From Symbiodinium natans (taxonomy: Eukaryota > Sar > Dinophyceae > Suessiales > Symbiodiniaceae): DNA of 64,000 nucleotides. Numbering within the stretch: position 1 is the first letter of the stretch; each line of letters opens with the position of its first letter. The notes below the pieces were generated by a model that saw only the letters and a list, made by a program, of their open reading frames with translations, was not told where the DNA came from and ran no database searches. Location: NCBI GenBank assembly GCA_905221605.1, contig CAJNDS010000258.1, forward strand, positions 436,592 through 500,591, written 5' to 3'. The translations under genes and the position numbers were made by a program. Positions 35,873 to 50,500 of the stretch are shown piece after piece.

Positions 35873-38800
35873 GGAGACAGAGGCAGAGAGGGAGACAGTG
35901 ACAGAGGCAAAGAGATGGAGACAAAGAGACAAAGAGAAAGAGAGAAAGAGAGAAAGAGAGAGAAAGAGAGAGAAAGAGAGAGAAAGAGAGAGAAAGAGAG
36001 AGAAAGAGAGAGAAAGAGAGAGAAAGAGAGAAAAAGAGAGAAAGAGAGAAAGAGAGAAAGAGAGAAAGAATAAATCAAGCCCCCCCCCTCCGAAAATCCC
36101 AAGGCCCCCCCCAATTAGCCCAGCAGCAGCTCATAGCCCGTAGGTGTGCCAAAGTTCATGTCCGGCGCTGTCCTCGAGAATCAGGTATCCTCTGTGCTCA
36201 CAAGGTGGCCCGCAAGCCTGACCGATATCACTGAACTTTTATTTCAAACAGGTGTCCAGCCGACGTACACGACGCTGACTGTGGAGAGCGCCGTCACCAG
36301 GACGGGTGGGCGCATCTTGTTGGGAACCCCGCCTCTTCGCAGCATATAGGGAGCGTGACCCCAAAAAAAAGCTCGCTCCCAAAACCGGCCCGCCCCCCCC
36401 CTAGGGCCCCTGTAGAAAGACCCTAAACCCTAAAACATATAAACCCACATAAACCCTATATAAACCCTATAACAACCCTATAAACCCTATGGACCCTCTG
36501 AACCCTCTAATCCCCCTAAACCCTAAACCCTAAACCCTAAACCCTAAACCCTAAACCCTAAACCCTAAACCCTAAACCCTAAACCCTAAACCCTAAACCC
36601 TCCCCCCCTGGGTGCGCCTGCAAGGCTGGAGCTCCAGCCGCTGTCGCGGGTGCCAGAGGCCACGAGACTGCGCACCTTGAAGTCGTAGTGTGTGCCCGGC
36701 ACCTCAAGGAGGAGTCGCATGGGGTTTATAGGGCTTAGGGTTTAGGGTTTAGGGTTTGGGGTTTAGGGTCTAGGGTTTGGGGTTTAGGGTTGAGGGTGTA
36801 GGGTTTAGGGTTTGGGGTTTGCGGTTTAGGGTTTTGGGTTTAGTGTCTAGGGTTTGGGGCACTTCAACTCCAAACAGCCCCGCAAACGAAGGCCCCCGGA
36901 ACACACCTTTGCTTCTTGCTTCAGATGCACCCGGATCACCTCCGAAAGATCCCCCCGAACCCCCCCCCCCCCGGCAGGGATTCCGAAACTCCCCCCCCCC
37001 AACCCCTTGCGCCCGACTTCTCCCCGACTTCCCCACAAACCCTAAACCCTAAACCCTAAACCCTAAACCCCAAACCCTAAACCCTAAACCCTAAACCCTG
37101 GGAAGCGAAGGGACCAAGCCCTGGAGCTCGTAGTACATCTCGCTGGCGTTGATGACCTCGCTTTCGTTGAGGCCCTCGCTGGAGTTGCTGATGACCTGAT
37201 AGCCTGGGGAGCTGCCACTGTAGGGTTTAGGGTTTAGGGTTTAGGGTTATTGGGATCTCAAAGCGCGTGATTCATGATCATACGGATGTCCGGATGATCC
37301 TATACCATCTAGCTACAGATCAGACCTCGGGGAATCTTTGGGGAGTTAAAGAAAGTTGGCTCGACATGATCTTGGGGTAGTTTGAAAAAGTTGCTTCGAC
37401 ACGCAACTCTTCCTGGCTCTTCACACAGGTCCTAAACACCGGAGTCAGTTGCGGCAAACTCCACGCCAAAGGGCCGAAAGTAGCGCAGATGTGGTCGTGG
37501 TCTGCTGCCGAAGCATTCCAGCTCAGGTAGACGGATGTCGCCGAAGGCCTGTGTTTTGCGGCCCAGAACTTGAGACTTCGATTGTGTTCAAGGCGACAAA
37601 ACCGTCAGATGAAAACCCTAAAACCTCTTTCAACCCCTTGAGCCCAGGCGGCAGGTAAGTGATCACCGGATTGGGCGGAGCTTTGCCTCAGCGCTCTTTG
37701 TTTCGGCAGAGGACTGAGTAGGGAGTCGAGCTGCTCTTCGACGTTTTTGACTTTCACTCGCCGAGCCAAGGGGTGCCACTGTGTTCGGTTTCAGCGGGGC
37801 ATTCTTAAGAGAACCTTATAATAATTAGGCCCCAAACCCATCTCAAAGGGAATAAAGGGCACCACTGGGCAACCTACACAGATTTCGCCCCAACGAGGCC
37901 GCCGAGGGGCAAGTTTGAGCATTCACCAGGCCTCGGCTTTGAGCTGAGTCTCTCGCAAAGCACCGGCAGAGCACCCTTCAGAGCATCCTCCGATCAACTG
38001 CCATGGGGTTTCTCACGGGTTTTCCGATGCCCTCTGCAGGACTCGGGGTGCCCAGCACTTCCTCTTTCCTCTGAGGTTTCAGGGCTCTCAAAGAGGGCTT
38101 CCGAGGTGCTGCTGAGCTGGGACTCCCCGGCCGGGGTCAGTGTGCTGACCTTTAGCCGAAACCACCTGTGGATCATCAAGGGGCAGAGTCGGGTGTCGCG
38201 TCAAAAAATAAAAACAGGTGGTGCAGAGTGTTGGTGTTACAGATTGTGGGACTCAGTTTTTGGAGGCGTTCGCGGAAAGTTGTGGGCGTTGGAGCCTGTG
38301 AGGATTGGAGCACCGAGAAAACCGTGCGCCCTGACACGTTCAAGGAATCCTGGCCTCCCGGAGGTCAAGGGGTAAAGTGGCAGGATGACGGTGTCGTTGT
38401 TTTCGTCCAGAGCAACTTCCTGGACAATCAGGGGTCTCCGCAAGTATCTGGGCCGGGGCGGCTTGGGGTTAAGGATACAACGTGTGTGGCTTCACGATTG
38501 ACCCGAAAGAAAGCTGTGTGATACCCGGTCTTGAACTCCTTAGAGCCATTTACAGGCTCAGACCAGAAACAAAGTGGCTGACCAACATGGCTAGCAGGGT
38601 AACGCTTTACGTATTTCCGAGGCAGCAAGTTCTGCTAACTTCTCTAGCTTCTTTCGAAAGCGAGATTCTGCTTCAAAGCATGCTTCTTACTTCTTATGGT
38701 GCAAGTCCCAGCCCCATCTTAGATCACTGTGTTAGAGGCTCCTCCACTGCCAGGTCCCGGTAGAGATCGAGGTTGCCACCAAGGCCGTCGTCCATGTATA

Positions 38801-41457
38801 TCCTGCGCAGGTCTGGGTGTCATTTTTGGGGGGGTTTCCGAAAATTCGGGGTGCCCTTTTTGGGGGGGGATCCCTTTAAGGGGCTTCTAGTCTATTTGGG
38901 GGATAAAAAAGGGGTACCCTAAACCCTAAACCCTAACCCTAAACCCTAAACCCTAAACCCTACTTTGGGACATACCCAAATTTCATCACCGCCCTAAGGA
39001 AGCCACGGACCTGTAGCCCAGCAACGGCGCGCCAAACAGTTCCGGCGTGGGCCAGGTGATCATGATCCTGGGGGTGACAAGTAAGAAGATTTAGGGTTTA
39101 GGGTTTAGGGTTTAGGGTTTAGGGTTTAGTCCCAGGAGAAATCGGAGCGCGATTCTAGTCGACCTCTCAGATCCGAAGGAATAGATCCCTTCAAGCCCCC
39201 CGTCGTGCAAGGCACCCAGAAGATTCAGGATGCGGTCTGACTCGGAAAGTTCTGGCAAGGCACTGCCGCGCGTCGGATGACCGCACGGTAACGACCTCAA
39301 CTGGCCCAAATGGGTTTGGAATTTATAGGCTTTCCGCGCAATTTGATTCTATTGTGCAGGGCTCGGGCTCGTCATCATATACCTCGTTCGAACCCTGAGC
39401 CCCGAATCCTGGAACCCCCCTGGCCTCAAGCCTTGCAACCATGAACTCTCTATTGCAACGAGAGCGGCAAACTCCCTAAGCCTTCTTCCCTACTTGGAGG
39501 TTCATGGTACTTGTTAACCAATTCTAGCTGTACTTATAACCCACTTAGAAGCCCCTTAAGTGCCCTTATTTGGTTACAGGTACCGATATAAGTGCAGCTA
39601 TAATTGGTTCATAAGTACGTACCCTAAACCCTAAACCCTAAACCCTAAACCCTAACCCCTAAACCTTAAACCTTAAACCCTTAGGATGTTGTAGGTACAG
39701 TTATAAGTACAGTTGTAATTGGCTCATAAGTACCATGAACCTCCAAGTAATTTCTGAGCCGAGCCCAGAAGCAGGCTGCGCCGGCAATGGGGCGCAAAAG
39801 AGGCTGGCAGAGACGGAGAGGTCCTCGGCTCCCAGGAGAATTGTTGTTCGGTGCGGGTGCTTTGAGGGTTTAGGGTTTAGGGTTTAGGGTTTAGGGGGGT
39901 GCTTCAACCCTAAACCCTAAACAACAAACCCTAAACCCTAAACCCTAAACCCTAAATTGGGTTTGTGCCCCAAGGTTGAGGCATTCGGCACGGGCCCTTG
40001 TGTAGCTACGGAGGAAGTGGTTGGATCATGGAATGAGTGCTCCCCTGTTCCACTGCATCGGCTTCCACTCCAATCCTCGCAGCTCTTTTTTTGGTCACTT
40101 TGAACCCAGTTTGTTGGTGTAATATCTGGTATGCACCGGGAAGGTTCATCCAAACAAGCCAAAAGAGCCCCTAAAGCTACTCGACACCCTTCAGCCTGAA
40201 CCCTTTAAAGCCCCTAAGCCCAAAAGTCCCTCTAGAATCGGCCAAAGGTCCCCGGAGCCAGATGCAGCGGTCAAAGAGACCTTCGAAGCTCTTTCGGCTG
40301 TTCTTTGCGCAAGGGCCTATGGTCTTCCTTGCCGGGCCTTGAGGCACGCGAAGTTCGGTAGCGCATATGCAATACAACTTTGGGGCTTGGGGTTCTTCCC
40401 CGGGTTCTAGACAGAATGGCCTAGTACAGGTTTCGAGCACCCAGGCGCTCAGAGAACCGAGCAAAGAATGCGGCTGCTCTGCTAGACTGAGGAACAAGTT
40501 GGAGCTCAGAGGCTCTCTCTTAGGAAGGGACGTAGCCAAACTACAGAATGCTAGAGTCTTCCCGTGGGTTGAGGGAAAGGGGACGGAAGAAGCTGACATT
40601 CAAACGGTTCGATTTCACCATCGGTGAATACACGTGTCTAGTGGCAGTCTCATATTGTAAGTATGGGTAGTATACATGTAGATAGTGCAGATAGGAGCCA
40701 ATCATGTGAGCATGTATACTAATTCCAACAGAAGGTCGCCAAAGCCAGCGTGCGTACCCGATTCCTGCATCCTAAACCCTACCCTACAGCTTGAAACATT
40801 TAGGGCGCAGGCCTTCATGTACACGTAGCCGTACCGCTGATCTACGATGGTGGGAACGCCATCTCCTTGGTTCAGCTGTAGAGCACTGTCGAACCCTGAA
40901 TCCCCTACGCAGCCGCCGCAGCGAAGTATGCCTAGCCCTGAAATCTGCGACACCTCAGGAGGCGGAGGGTCTAAGACGGTTCAAGAGGATACCACCTTGC
41001 TGACCCTTGGCAACCTTCAAACTGCGCATAAGCACAACAAGCGAACCAGGCTGACAGGAGAAGGCGCGATCGAGCTGGGTATAATCCGGCGTCTGGCTGC
41101 AGTCGTGATCATACCTGCGAGCCGTAATCGCCACATGAACCCGAAAACCACATGATCCACCATTGTTGACGTAAGGCTCGAAGAGAGAAGGGAAAGAATT
41201 AAGCAAGTCCGCCTCGTTCCGCCTCGTTACAGGATCGCATACCCGGGGGGTAGGTGAGCCCATGTTCATAAAGCTGGCACTGCACCATCAACATCACAAG
41301 CATCTTGGACCACGGAAATGGAAAGAATCGACAGGACGACAGCTTGCTGCTGCCTGTAGTGCCCGCGGCTGTTGATATCTACCACAGCCCTTGCACCCCA
41401 ATCCGGTTTGCTTGCGAGCCGCGTGTAGCCACTGAGGCTGCTGAGAACCTCCACTCT

Positions 41458-41500
<43 letters not shown>

Positions 41501-44500
41501 AAAAAAATATTCAGGACTTAGGACGTCTAGGAGGCCAAGAGTTCAGAGGGCACCATGGAACTGTACGAGACTGGAGAAGTGACCAAAGGCATAGCAGGCA
41601 TCACTCACTGAGGCCCAAAACCCCCGCAATCCAGGCTTTCGGAGGGGGGCTTTTACGATCTTTTGCAGCCCGGGGCCAAGAATATTTTCAGGAAGCCCGG
41701 AACTCCGAGTGTTAGAACCCTACGCAGATTAAACGTCCACAACTAAACCACGCAATTTCTTACACAATGCACCCCCTCCAACACGAGCACGGCCGCAAAC
41801 GCCCCTTCGTTGGCCCCCAACCCGGAAACAGGGCTTGGGGGTTTCAAAGTCAGGGGCTTTTTGGGGCTGCTTGTTTTCCGTTTTGGGGGGTCATTGGAAA
41901 CATCCAAACTCCTCCGGACCATCCCAGGATCCCGATGCATCCAGACCCGGAAGGAGCTTCGAAAGGCAGGCAAAGCGGCCCTCGTCGGATCCATTGCGCC
42001 CGGCCAGCCGCGATCGTCCGCTGTCACGTAGAGGTTGTAGTCTGGCACGTCAGCCCCGTCGCCTTTTGGACCGCATGGGGTTTGGTTTTCGGAACTTTGT
42101 CACATGACACGGAAATGCAAAGCAAAAGCCCCGAAAAGCTCCCAAGCCCATTCCCTGCAGCGCCCAGATGACAGCAGAAAGGGTAGTTCAAGAGTTGAGC
42201 AAGGGGGGCATAAAGCTGCCAGCGCCAGGCCCCCCAACATGTTTGTCCCCAGTTGTCGGAGCAGGTCACTCCACTGACGGTTCTGCGTCAGCGAGGAGAA
42301 GCCAATGCGCAGGATGGAGCCGTCAGAGTAGACGTAGGTTGGCGGATCCGGCGTTTCGGAGACGCCTGCGTGCGTCCATGAGTTCTAGGGAGAGGAATTT
42401 GAGTCATTGAGTCCTCCTGTAAATCAGACTCTAGCCACTGTGAAGGGGATGATGATCTCTGAGGTGCCTGAAACAGCCCAACATACTGCGCAGGTCACAC
42501 CCAAGGCCCCAGGAAAGAAGCAGCTCTTCTTGCTCCGGCTTTCGGCCGCTTGAGGCTGTTATGCCAGGAGGGCGCACAACATGGGGGTCTTGAAAAAGTG
42601 ACGCGCCACAGGCAATGCGGCATATGGAGTTGGTATTAGTACTGGACTTCCCGGTAACCCTAAACCCTAAACCCTAAACCCTAAACCCTAAGTACGTTCA
42701 GCCCCCGGGCCTGTGCTCATGTTCACCTGCCAGTCAGGATCCGGAGACATGCCGGCCTCGGTAATCCTCGGCTCGTAGGTCCAAAGCGGCCAAAAAGCGG
42801 CTCTCTGGACAGTTGCTGAACCCCTAAACCCTAAACCCTAAACCCTAAGCCCTAAGCCCTAAACCCTAAACCCTAAACCCTCAGCCCTAAGCCCTAAACC
42901 GACTGGTGGGCGTCTTGTTCCGAGGATCTAGACTCCTTGATCTCTGAGCCCTACGCTCCGGATCCATACCTTGCAATACTCGTGCTTGGACGACCCCGTA
43001 CTTCTGGCTGAACCCAAGTCCCAGAGTTGGGCCCCAATGTCCACAACAAGCTCCAGAGAACCCCAAGGGAGCTTTCGAATGGTCCTACTTGTACCATACC
43101 GTCCTGTCTAGGGTCAACGCTTTTAGCAGCCTCTTGCCCGGAATGGCTCTGACCTTTGCCCTCAATCCTAACCTTGCTGCTCAGGCACGCTTGCACTTTG
43201 AAGGTGTACGTGTGCCAGGCCATCAGGCCAGTGACCTCGTTTGGAGGGTTTAGAAACAGCGTTGAACATGTTCTTGCGAGTTGTTAAACCTCCTCAAATC
43301 AAGAACTCCTCGCACAGTGATACCTCATCTCATCATAGCCAGTGAGTCCATGCACGGATCTTCCCGGAAGCAGCGAGTGGTTCTTTCATCCACTTGGGGA
43401 TTTCAACGTTTCGTCGCCCTAAAGACACAATTGTGCGACTTGTACAGGAATTTGGGGGCCAGCGGCGTTGAAGCGCGGGTGGAGCGTGGACACGTGCACC
43501 GACTTCTCCTCGACGAGTCCGCCATCGGCCATGTGGGCGTAGGTCCTCGCAAGCAGAGTGGCAGAGGAGTGCGTGAGTTTTGCTTGGAGGCGTGCGGCAC
43601 TCGTGTGGTAGTTTCGCAATTGCAGGCTATACTATAGATGCAGAGCCTTCTTAGGCCTATCAGTCACAGCCCATCCTGTGAGAATACAGTGCCAGAGAAC
43701 CGGTGGGAATTGGTCACTGCACGGGGAAGCATGGCGAGGATGCAGAATGTGCTGGAAAGAGTTTACCCTAAACCCTCTAAACAATTCACCCTCATCCGGG
43801 AGTGCAGGCGTGGAGTGGAGCAGGTCCACATCCGAGTTCCTGAAAGCCCGAGCCGGAACCTCGAGAGTTGAGGAGCCCCCGAACCTGCCAAACAGCATTG
43901 GGAGAGCTTTAGAGCCTCTCTCGTAGTTTAGGGCGAAAGGCTTGGGGGGGACGTGCAGCCAGGTATCAGCTTGTGACCCAGCAGCGTGGCATTGTGGAGG
44001 TCGGCGGGCTGGAACTCAAGAAGGACGGACGTGATGTCGCTGCCCACCTGAACGGTAAAGCCTGGCCTGGACACCCTGCCCCAATAAGAGCCCAGAAATC
44101 TACCAGCGGAAAGAAAGCCCGAATGCATACACACAGCATAGACATGGCATACACACAGCATAGACAGGGCATCACACGGCCAGCTGCGCGGAAGCCTGGA
44201 TGGGGGCCGGCTGCAGGCCGGGCGGCAAAGAGCAGCGCAGTGCCACGGAGTTGGAAGGCGGGCCTCTTCGCGCTGGCGGAGATGGGAGGAGGAGATGGGA
44301 GGGGGGGAGATGCTCCGGGTGCCTTTCTTTAGACGAGGGTTTTGCCAAACCCTTGGGTTTTTTTGGGCCTTTGGCTGCAATGTAGTGTTGCAACATTTGC
44401 AACTATCAAGCGATAGGCCCATCTCCCGGCGCTCTATTCAAGCCCTTAAACGAGGAAGACACTTCGTTCGCGCTTGATGCAAGCACTGGGCACGCGCGCC

Positions 44501-47500
44501 TTCACCCACGGCGTTCACAGCTGTCACGCGAAGCCAAAATGGCAGTGTCACCTTCACAAAGCTGCAGCAGCCTCCCTGAAGAAGGCAACTAGCTTCCTCG
44601 AGGTTCCCGAAAAAAAAGCTGACTAAACGACTTCCTTATGCAGAAATGCCCTCGAGCACCTCGCTGAGTTCGCACGGGAACGAGATGTTCCGCTCCGTAG
44701 CATTCAGTTCCTTGCTCCAGTAACGCAGGCGGACAGCTCCGTGATTTAGCGTTGGAGGTCGGGGCCTGTAGCTGTTGGAGTTCAACCTTCCGGTGCCTTG
44801 TGGCAGGGGCCGAAAGACCGACTCGAACTCAAGACTCCACCAACAAAGTCGTGCAGCACCCGCAAACTCCACATCCACCCACTGTCCGCTCTCTCACAGT
44901 TCCTCTCCCTCTTTACCTTTGCAACAGCACAGAGAGGGGGCGTTGCGGGTGCACGTCCGAACTTGTCGAGTCCAGGGTGCCGTGAAGTTGTCGCTCCAAA
45001 CGACGCCGTCCGTGGATCTGTACACCCGCCAGGCAGTGAGTTCAGTGCCTCCAAGTGCCTTCTCCTGGCTCGGGAGGGTTCCGAACATGGGAATCATGGG
45101 CCGACCCTGGCGGACCTTCTGCAAATCAAAGGCCAAAATAGTAGGTTCGATTCGAGATGCGCAAGCACAGGCTTTAACTCATAAAGATGCCGTTAACTCT
45201 GCCCTGAGATCCGTCCTGCTCCTCGGGCCACGTCCACTGGGCCTTCAGGGATGGAAGCCGCTCTGCGAGGGGACTGCTCGGATTCCTCGCGGTGCAGCCA
45301 AGGTCAAGCAAAATGTAAACCCTACGTACAAAAATTAATGGGCTTAACAAAAACTCAGAATTTGAGCCCGCCTTCACCTAATTCTGATCCGAACCCAAGG
45401 TCCTTCAACGCAGGTCTTTGGGGCTTAAGGTCCTTGCAGCTTGGCGCAAAGTGTGGAGGTCATGCATAAAATCGGTTTACCCAACAATATTAATTCTAAC
45501 ACTAGTACAAGAAGTCAACCACTCCTAACTCACAGATGGGCTCAAGGCAACCCGACATCCCATATGCGACCGAGCAGCAGGGGAGTGTCGTCGTACAGCC
45601 AGCCGCCCAGACTTGGGATGCTCAGGTACCTTAAAGCCGAGCGCAGGACGTACGTGACATGCAGATCCCTGAAGCCCCTCAATACTCAAAGCTTGGACCA
45701 TCCGGCGCGCGTTGGTGACTGCCGGCTACCTGTGCTGACGTCCCCTGTACCCGCAAAAACTCAGACACGCGCATCCTAACCGCAACAACACGCCTGTAGC
45801 TGCTTTCGGCCTCTGACGAACTGAAAAGCCGCAGTCCCCGATTTGTTGGCCCTCCACCCCTCAAGCCCCCTTGAAAAATGTGGCAGAGCTGCAATCGCCC
45901 GTCGGACCCCAAGCGCTCCTCCGTCACCTTGTTAGGATGATCTCTCAGCAGCTTTCGGACTTCGAGTCGAGTTCATGGCTGCAACATGACATGTGCATAA
46001 CTTGGAGAAGCCTCCAACAAAGAAAGGGCAGGGACTGTACGAAATGTCGGGGGCTTGTGGGAACAAGACAGAGTTTCAGCTTGAGCTTGGGTAGCCCGCG
46101 GACCTGCCGGGTGGAGGTTTAAGCTCTGGCAGCCGCAAGTCGGGAGTGCTTCGCGTGTTCAGGCCCTACGTACTACGAGCTACACAAGTCAGATTGCTTC
46201 AGGGTTTAGTTAGGGCTTCTCGTGCCCTGCATTGTCCTTAACGGCCCAGCTACATCCCAGGATGCCTATGAGACGCGCGCCCCGCAAGGTCCACCACTGG
46301 GAAACCCATAGTTGCTCCCGGGGGGGCCTCCAGGATCGTGCCCTGAAGCACCGTCACGAACGGGAAGAGCCTGGGGATGATGGGGGGAGAGGCTTGGGGC
46401 CGCAGAGTCGAAAACGGGGGGGGACTCAGAATCCACAAATAGCCGCCTTGGCGAGGTGATGTCGGCGTCCTCTAGCACGTCCACGGATGCCACGGTGAGC
46501 TGATACCGCTGGGCGTAGGGGCAGAGTGCCTTGCCTTAACAATCAAAACGTCACCATCCAGCAACAGAACAGCATAACCCATATAATCGTAGAACAATAC
46601 AGTACTATCATAATTATCATAGTGAATATAGGCAGGATCAGCGCGGCTCGCAGAGCGTCAAAAGGGCTGCCGGGGGACTGGTCCACCATGCAATGGCGCA
46701 GTCATCCAGCAGCGAGGCCACGGGCGCCGCACGAGGCTCCGTGGAGGGGACGAGGCTCCTCGGGGGACTCGGGCACTTGATCCGGGGCCCCCTTAGTGTT
46801 TTTGCCAGGTTTAGGGTTCATAGGGTTTAGGGATATACGTCTTGGGGAGGTTTCAGGGGGTAAGGTCTTGGAGAAGCCTCCCTTACACCGAGACCATACG
46901 AAACCCTGGGTTGCCACGTACAAAACAACGTATCCTATATAATGACAACCTATACGTCGCACTGAACTTGCTGGTGCTCTCGTATGCGGCTCTAGTGACT
47001 GTTGTGGTTCCCAGCGAAGCTCCAGACACATTCTCAGACCCTAGGGGCTTCTTGAGGTGTGGTTCTTTGGAGTTTGCATGTGTGAGTGTGAGAGCTGTCT
47101 ACCCAACTCCTGCAGGGCCCACTTTAAAGACTTAAGACGCCTGCCAAACTAAGCACTGGTTCAGCCAGGCATCACCTCGGTCGGATCTCCCTCGCCCACC
47201 TCTGTAACGGCGGTGACCTTGTACCTTGGGGTGTCAAAGTAATTCTCGGCTTCGGCCGGAGGCTCTTAGCCCAGCTGTGTCTGGATTCCGTCGTCCGAGG
47301 GCTCAGGTAGGGGGCTTCCGAGCTGTGAAGGGGCTACTTCGAGGCGCAGCAAGGGTTCGTTCCATTTAGAGGCAACTTCCACAGCAGGAGAGTGGCTTGC
47401 CATACACCTTCCGCGTGCCTCAGCCATTTGGGGTTGTGTGAAAGCCCCTGTTCACAATGCTTCTGCGTATCTGATACTTGTATAAGCTTAATACTGGAAT

Positions 47501-50500
47501 TCCAACGTTCCCGTGCGCTGGCTGGATTCTCAGTGATTTGAAAAGCAAGCTGAAAGAACTGGAACCGACCTTCCCATGAGCTGGCTGGACTTTCATTGAT
47601 GGGCAGCACAAGCCTAGTTTTCATTGGTTAAGGCCCTACATCGCCCCACATGCCACTTCAGTCATCGGTGCTTGTACGCTCGGCTGGGGACCACGTTGTC
47701 CTGGCGAAAGACCCGCCGATCCGGATCGTCGATTACCTGGCATCTCAATGCAAAGCCACGGGCAAGGACAAACTAGTGATCCCAAACCCAAACCACGCTG
47801 ACAATAAATCCTGAAACACCAAACCGAAAAGGACGGAGAGACTCGTGGCAGTGCACTGGTCGCCATCCTTGAGCCCCTCGGAACCCCCACATACACTTTA
47901 CATAGGCTCTAGTCACCCACCTCGGCCAGCGTGTAGATGTCCTTCGCGTCCATGGAGTTCCCATCGTCCACGTACACCTTATACCTGAGAGGGTCCCACC
48001 CAAAAGCCGCCCCAAATCGTGCCGTGCACCATCGAGGACTTAGGCACCCTCAATCCATCCCAATCCCTGCAAGGCACAGAAACTCCCAAAAGCCCTAAAC
48101 ACCCTAAGAGCCCTAAAAGCCCTGAAAACCCCACAAGCCCCAAAAGCCTTAAAAGCCCTAAAGGCCCTAAAGGCCCTAAAAAAACCCAAAAGCCCTAGAA
48201 GCCCCAAAAAAACCCAAACCCCCCCCCCCCCCCCAAAAAAAAAAAAAAACAAAAGCCAAGCCAGAGCACCCAAGGAGGACGGCATCATGGAGATCTGCTG
48301 GCTCCTCCCACACCACCTGACGGCTTATTATTACTACTATTTTATTCATATTTATGTTTATTATGATTGTTATTCTTATTATTACTATTCTTATTATTCT
48401 TCTTAAATCCTCGGCTTCTAACGGGGAGCAAGAGAGGGCCAAAAGGGACCCAGAACATCGGAAGCTCCTGCTCTACACTCTTACAAATCAGAAACTACTT
48501 AAGAGGAAGCTTCACATATACCCGGAGCCTCCTGGGGGGCCCCGAAGAGACATTGAAGCATCCGCCGGGACACGTACATCGAGCCGGTGGTTCCCGCAGG
48601 GTCGAGAACGGAGACGTTCATGGTCCTTAGAGGATCAAAAAGAGTCCAAGCTTCAGGAGAAGACAAACCAGCTTAGGGTGTGGGGTGGTGAGTTTCGGGC
48701 AAACGACGCTAGGGGCTTCCACTGTTCAGCGCCTTGCATGGGATGCGAGAGGCGAGCGTCTTTGAGAAGGAGAAGGCTTTGCAGGTGTTCGAAGAGTCTC
48801 GTATTCCATGCTTTTGTTTTCACCACACTTCAACTCTTGAAACCTGCTTTCAAAACCCCGAACTGCCCAGATCGCCCTCGAACAAGCGGCACATTCTGTG
48901 GCGCGGATGGCGGGGAGGAGCAGCGCTGGGAGATAGCAACTGACAGAGGGCCTCCGGACTGATATGATATATGGGGGGTGTCCGAAATTCGGGGGGTACC
49001 TTATTCGGGTCCTTACCAAAAAAGGGAGCTGCTGTTGTTACCTGTGCTTGCCTGCACACCTCCAAGCCTCCAAGTATGAGGTTTGCCAGTGAAGGCTTCG
49101 AGATCCTGATTTGGGACCCGGTGGGACCGGGCAGCTGGAAGTCAACTGTCAGCTGCGTTGCAAAACCCCCGCTGCCTCAGAATGAATTGAATGAAGCCCA
49201 ATACTTATGACCAAAGGTCTCTGTGCGAAGATGCCGCACTGTGGCTAGCTCCATGCAAGCTGAATAGCCCGACAAAACGACAAAACCCAGCTTCCCGGAA
49301 CACTTCTGAAGTTCAGTTCCTCGTCCGACCGCGCTCCGCGCAGCCACCTGGACGGGTTGATGGAAGTTGATGGAAGTTGTCGATGGGCTGTTTCAGGCGT
49401 CATGAAGGGTTTTCAACAGCAATCGGATGAGGGTTGGTAATAACCAGCTTTTGTTTAAGCAGATCTGTTCAGGGTTTTGGGTTTAGACTTCTGCTGGCCC
49501 ACCATTCATGCCTCATGCCCTGCAGCGTGTTCTGAAGTCAAGGAGCCAGCAAGGTCTTGGTCCATGTGTGGTTTCTTTGGTGTTCGGGCGCGGGTGCCCC
49601 TAGATCCCTGGTGGAGGCAATGCTAGCTTAACATCAAAGGCTCCGAAGAGAGGATGGTCGCCCAAGGTCCTGAAGACTCAAAAAAAGTCTTCGCGCGGAA
49701 GCGCGGGCAACCCAGAATCATGAACTTCTGCCGAACGAAGGTTGCTCAACCGTATCCCGGAACCTTAACTGCAGGCCACCTGCCTTGAACCACAGAACCT
49801 CCTTGGATCGGCTCTGGCCGGAGAGAAAGGCAGTCAGCGTGCAGTCCATGGTGTACCTCAGGCTGATGGGCTGTATAGGGTTTAGGGTTTAGGGTTTAGG
49901 GTTTAGGGTCACGTAGTGTAGCTCGGGGCCCTGGGGGCCCTGGGGCTACGGAGCCCGAAGCAAGGTTCCCCAAACCCGCTGGAAGCAATCGCACGTGACA
50001 CAGTCAACTCGTCGCTGCTTAAGTTATCTTGAATTGATCCTTGTTGTACCCTAAACCCTGAACCCTAAACCCTAATAGTCATGGCAGACGGTCTCGTCAT
50101 TTGTGCAAGGACATGTTTGTGCTTCGCAAGGGGGACAGAGTTCTCTCTGCGATACGCTCTCAGAGCACAAGAAACCCCAAACTCCACGCAGATCCAAGCG
50201 ATGTACATGAAGGAACCCGACTCTCCACTGCCAGATGCACCCGCCCTCAGAAATCAACCGCTTCTGTAGTCCCAACATGTCCCCGCGCGAAATACTTTCC
50301 CTGAACTTCGAAGACTAAAAACGTGCTGTCAGGGCACTGAGTCGTTTGCTCATCTTGCCAGGTCGCGACGTAGCCGGTATCCTGCGCCCAGTCTTTCGGG
50401 GTCTACAGGACTCGGGGCTGTAGGTCGCGTATGGATGATCTTCTTGCCGGAGTGCGTGGTCGCTCCGAACCGGACCGTTCCGAGGGAACTCGAAGTGCGT

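Noticed and set aside
35763-36143. 126-codon and 95-codon ORFs of Arg/Glu/Lys or Ser/Leu/Phe
   Set aside because: They are translations of GA/GAGAAA microsatellites.
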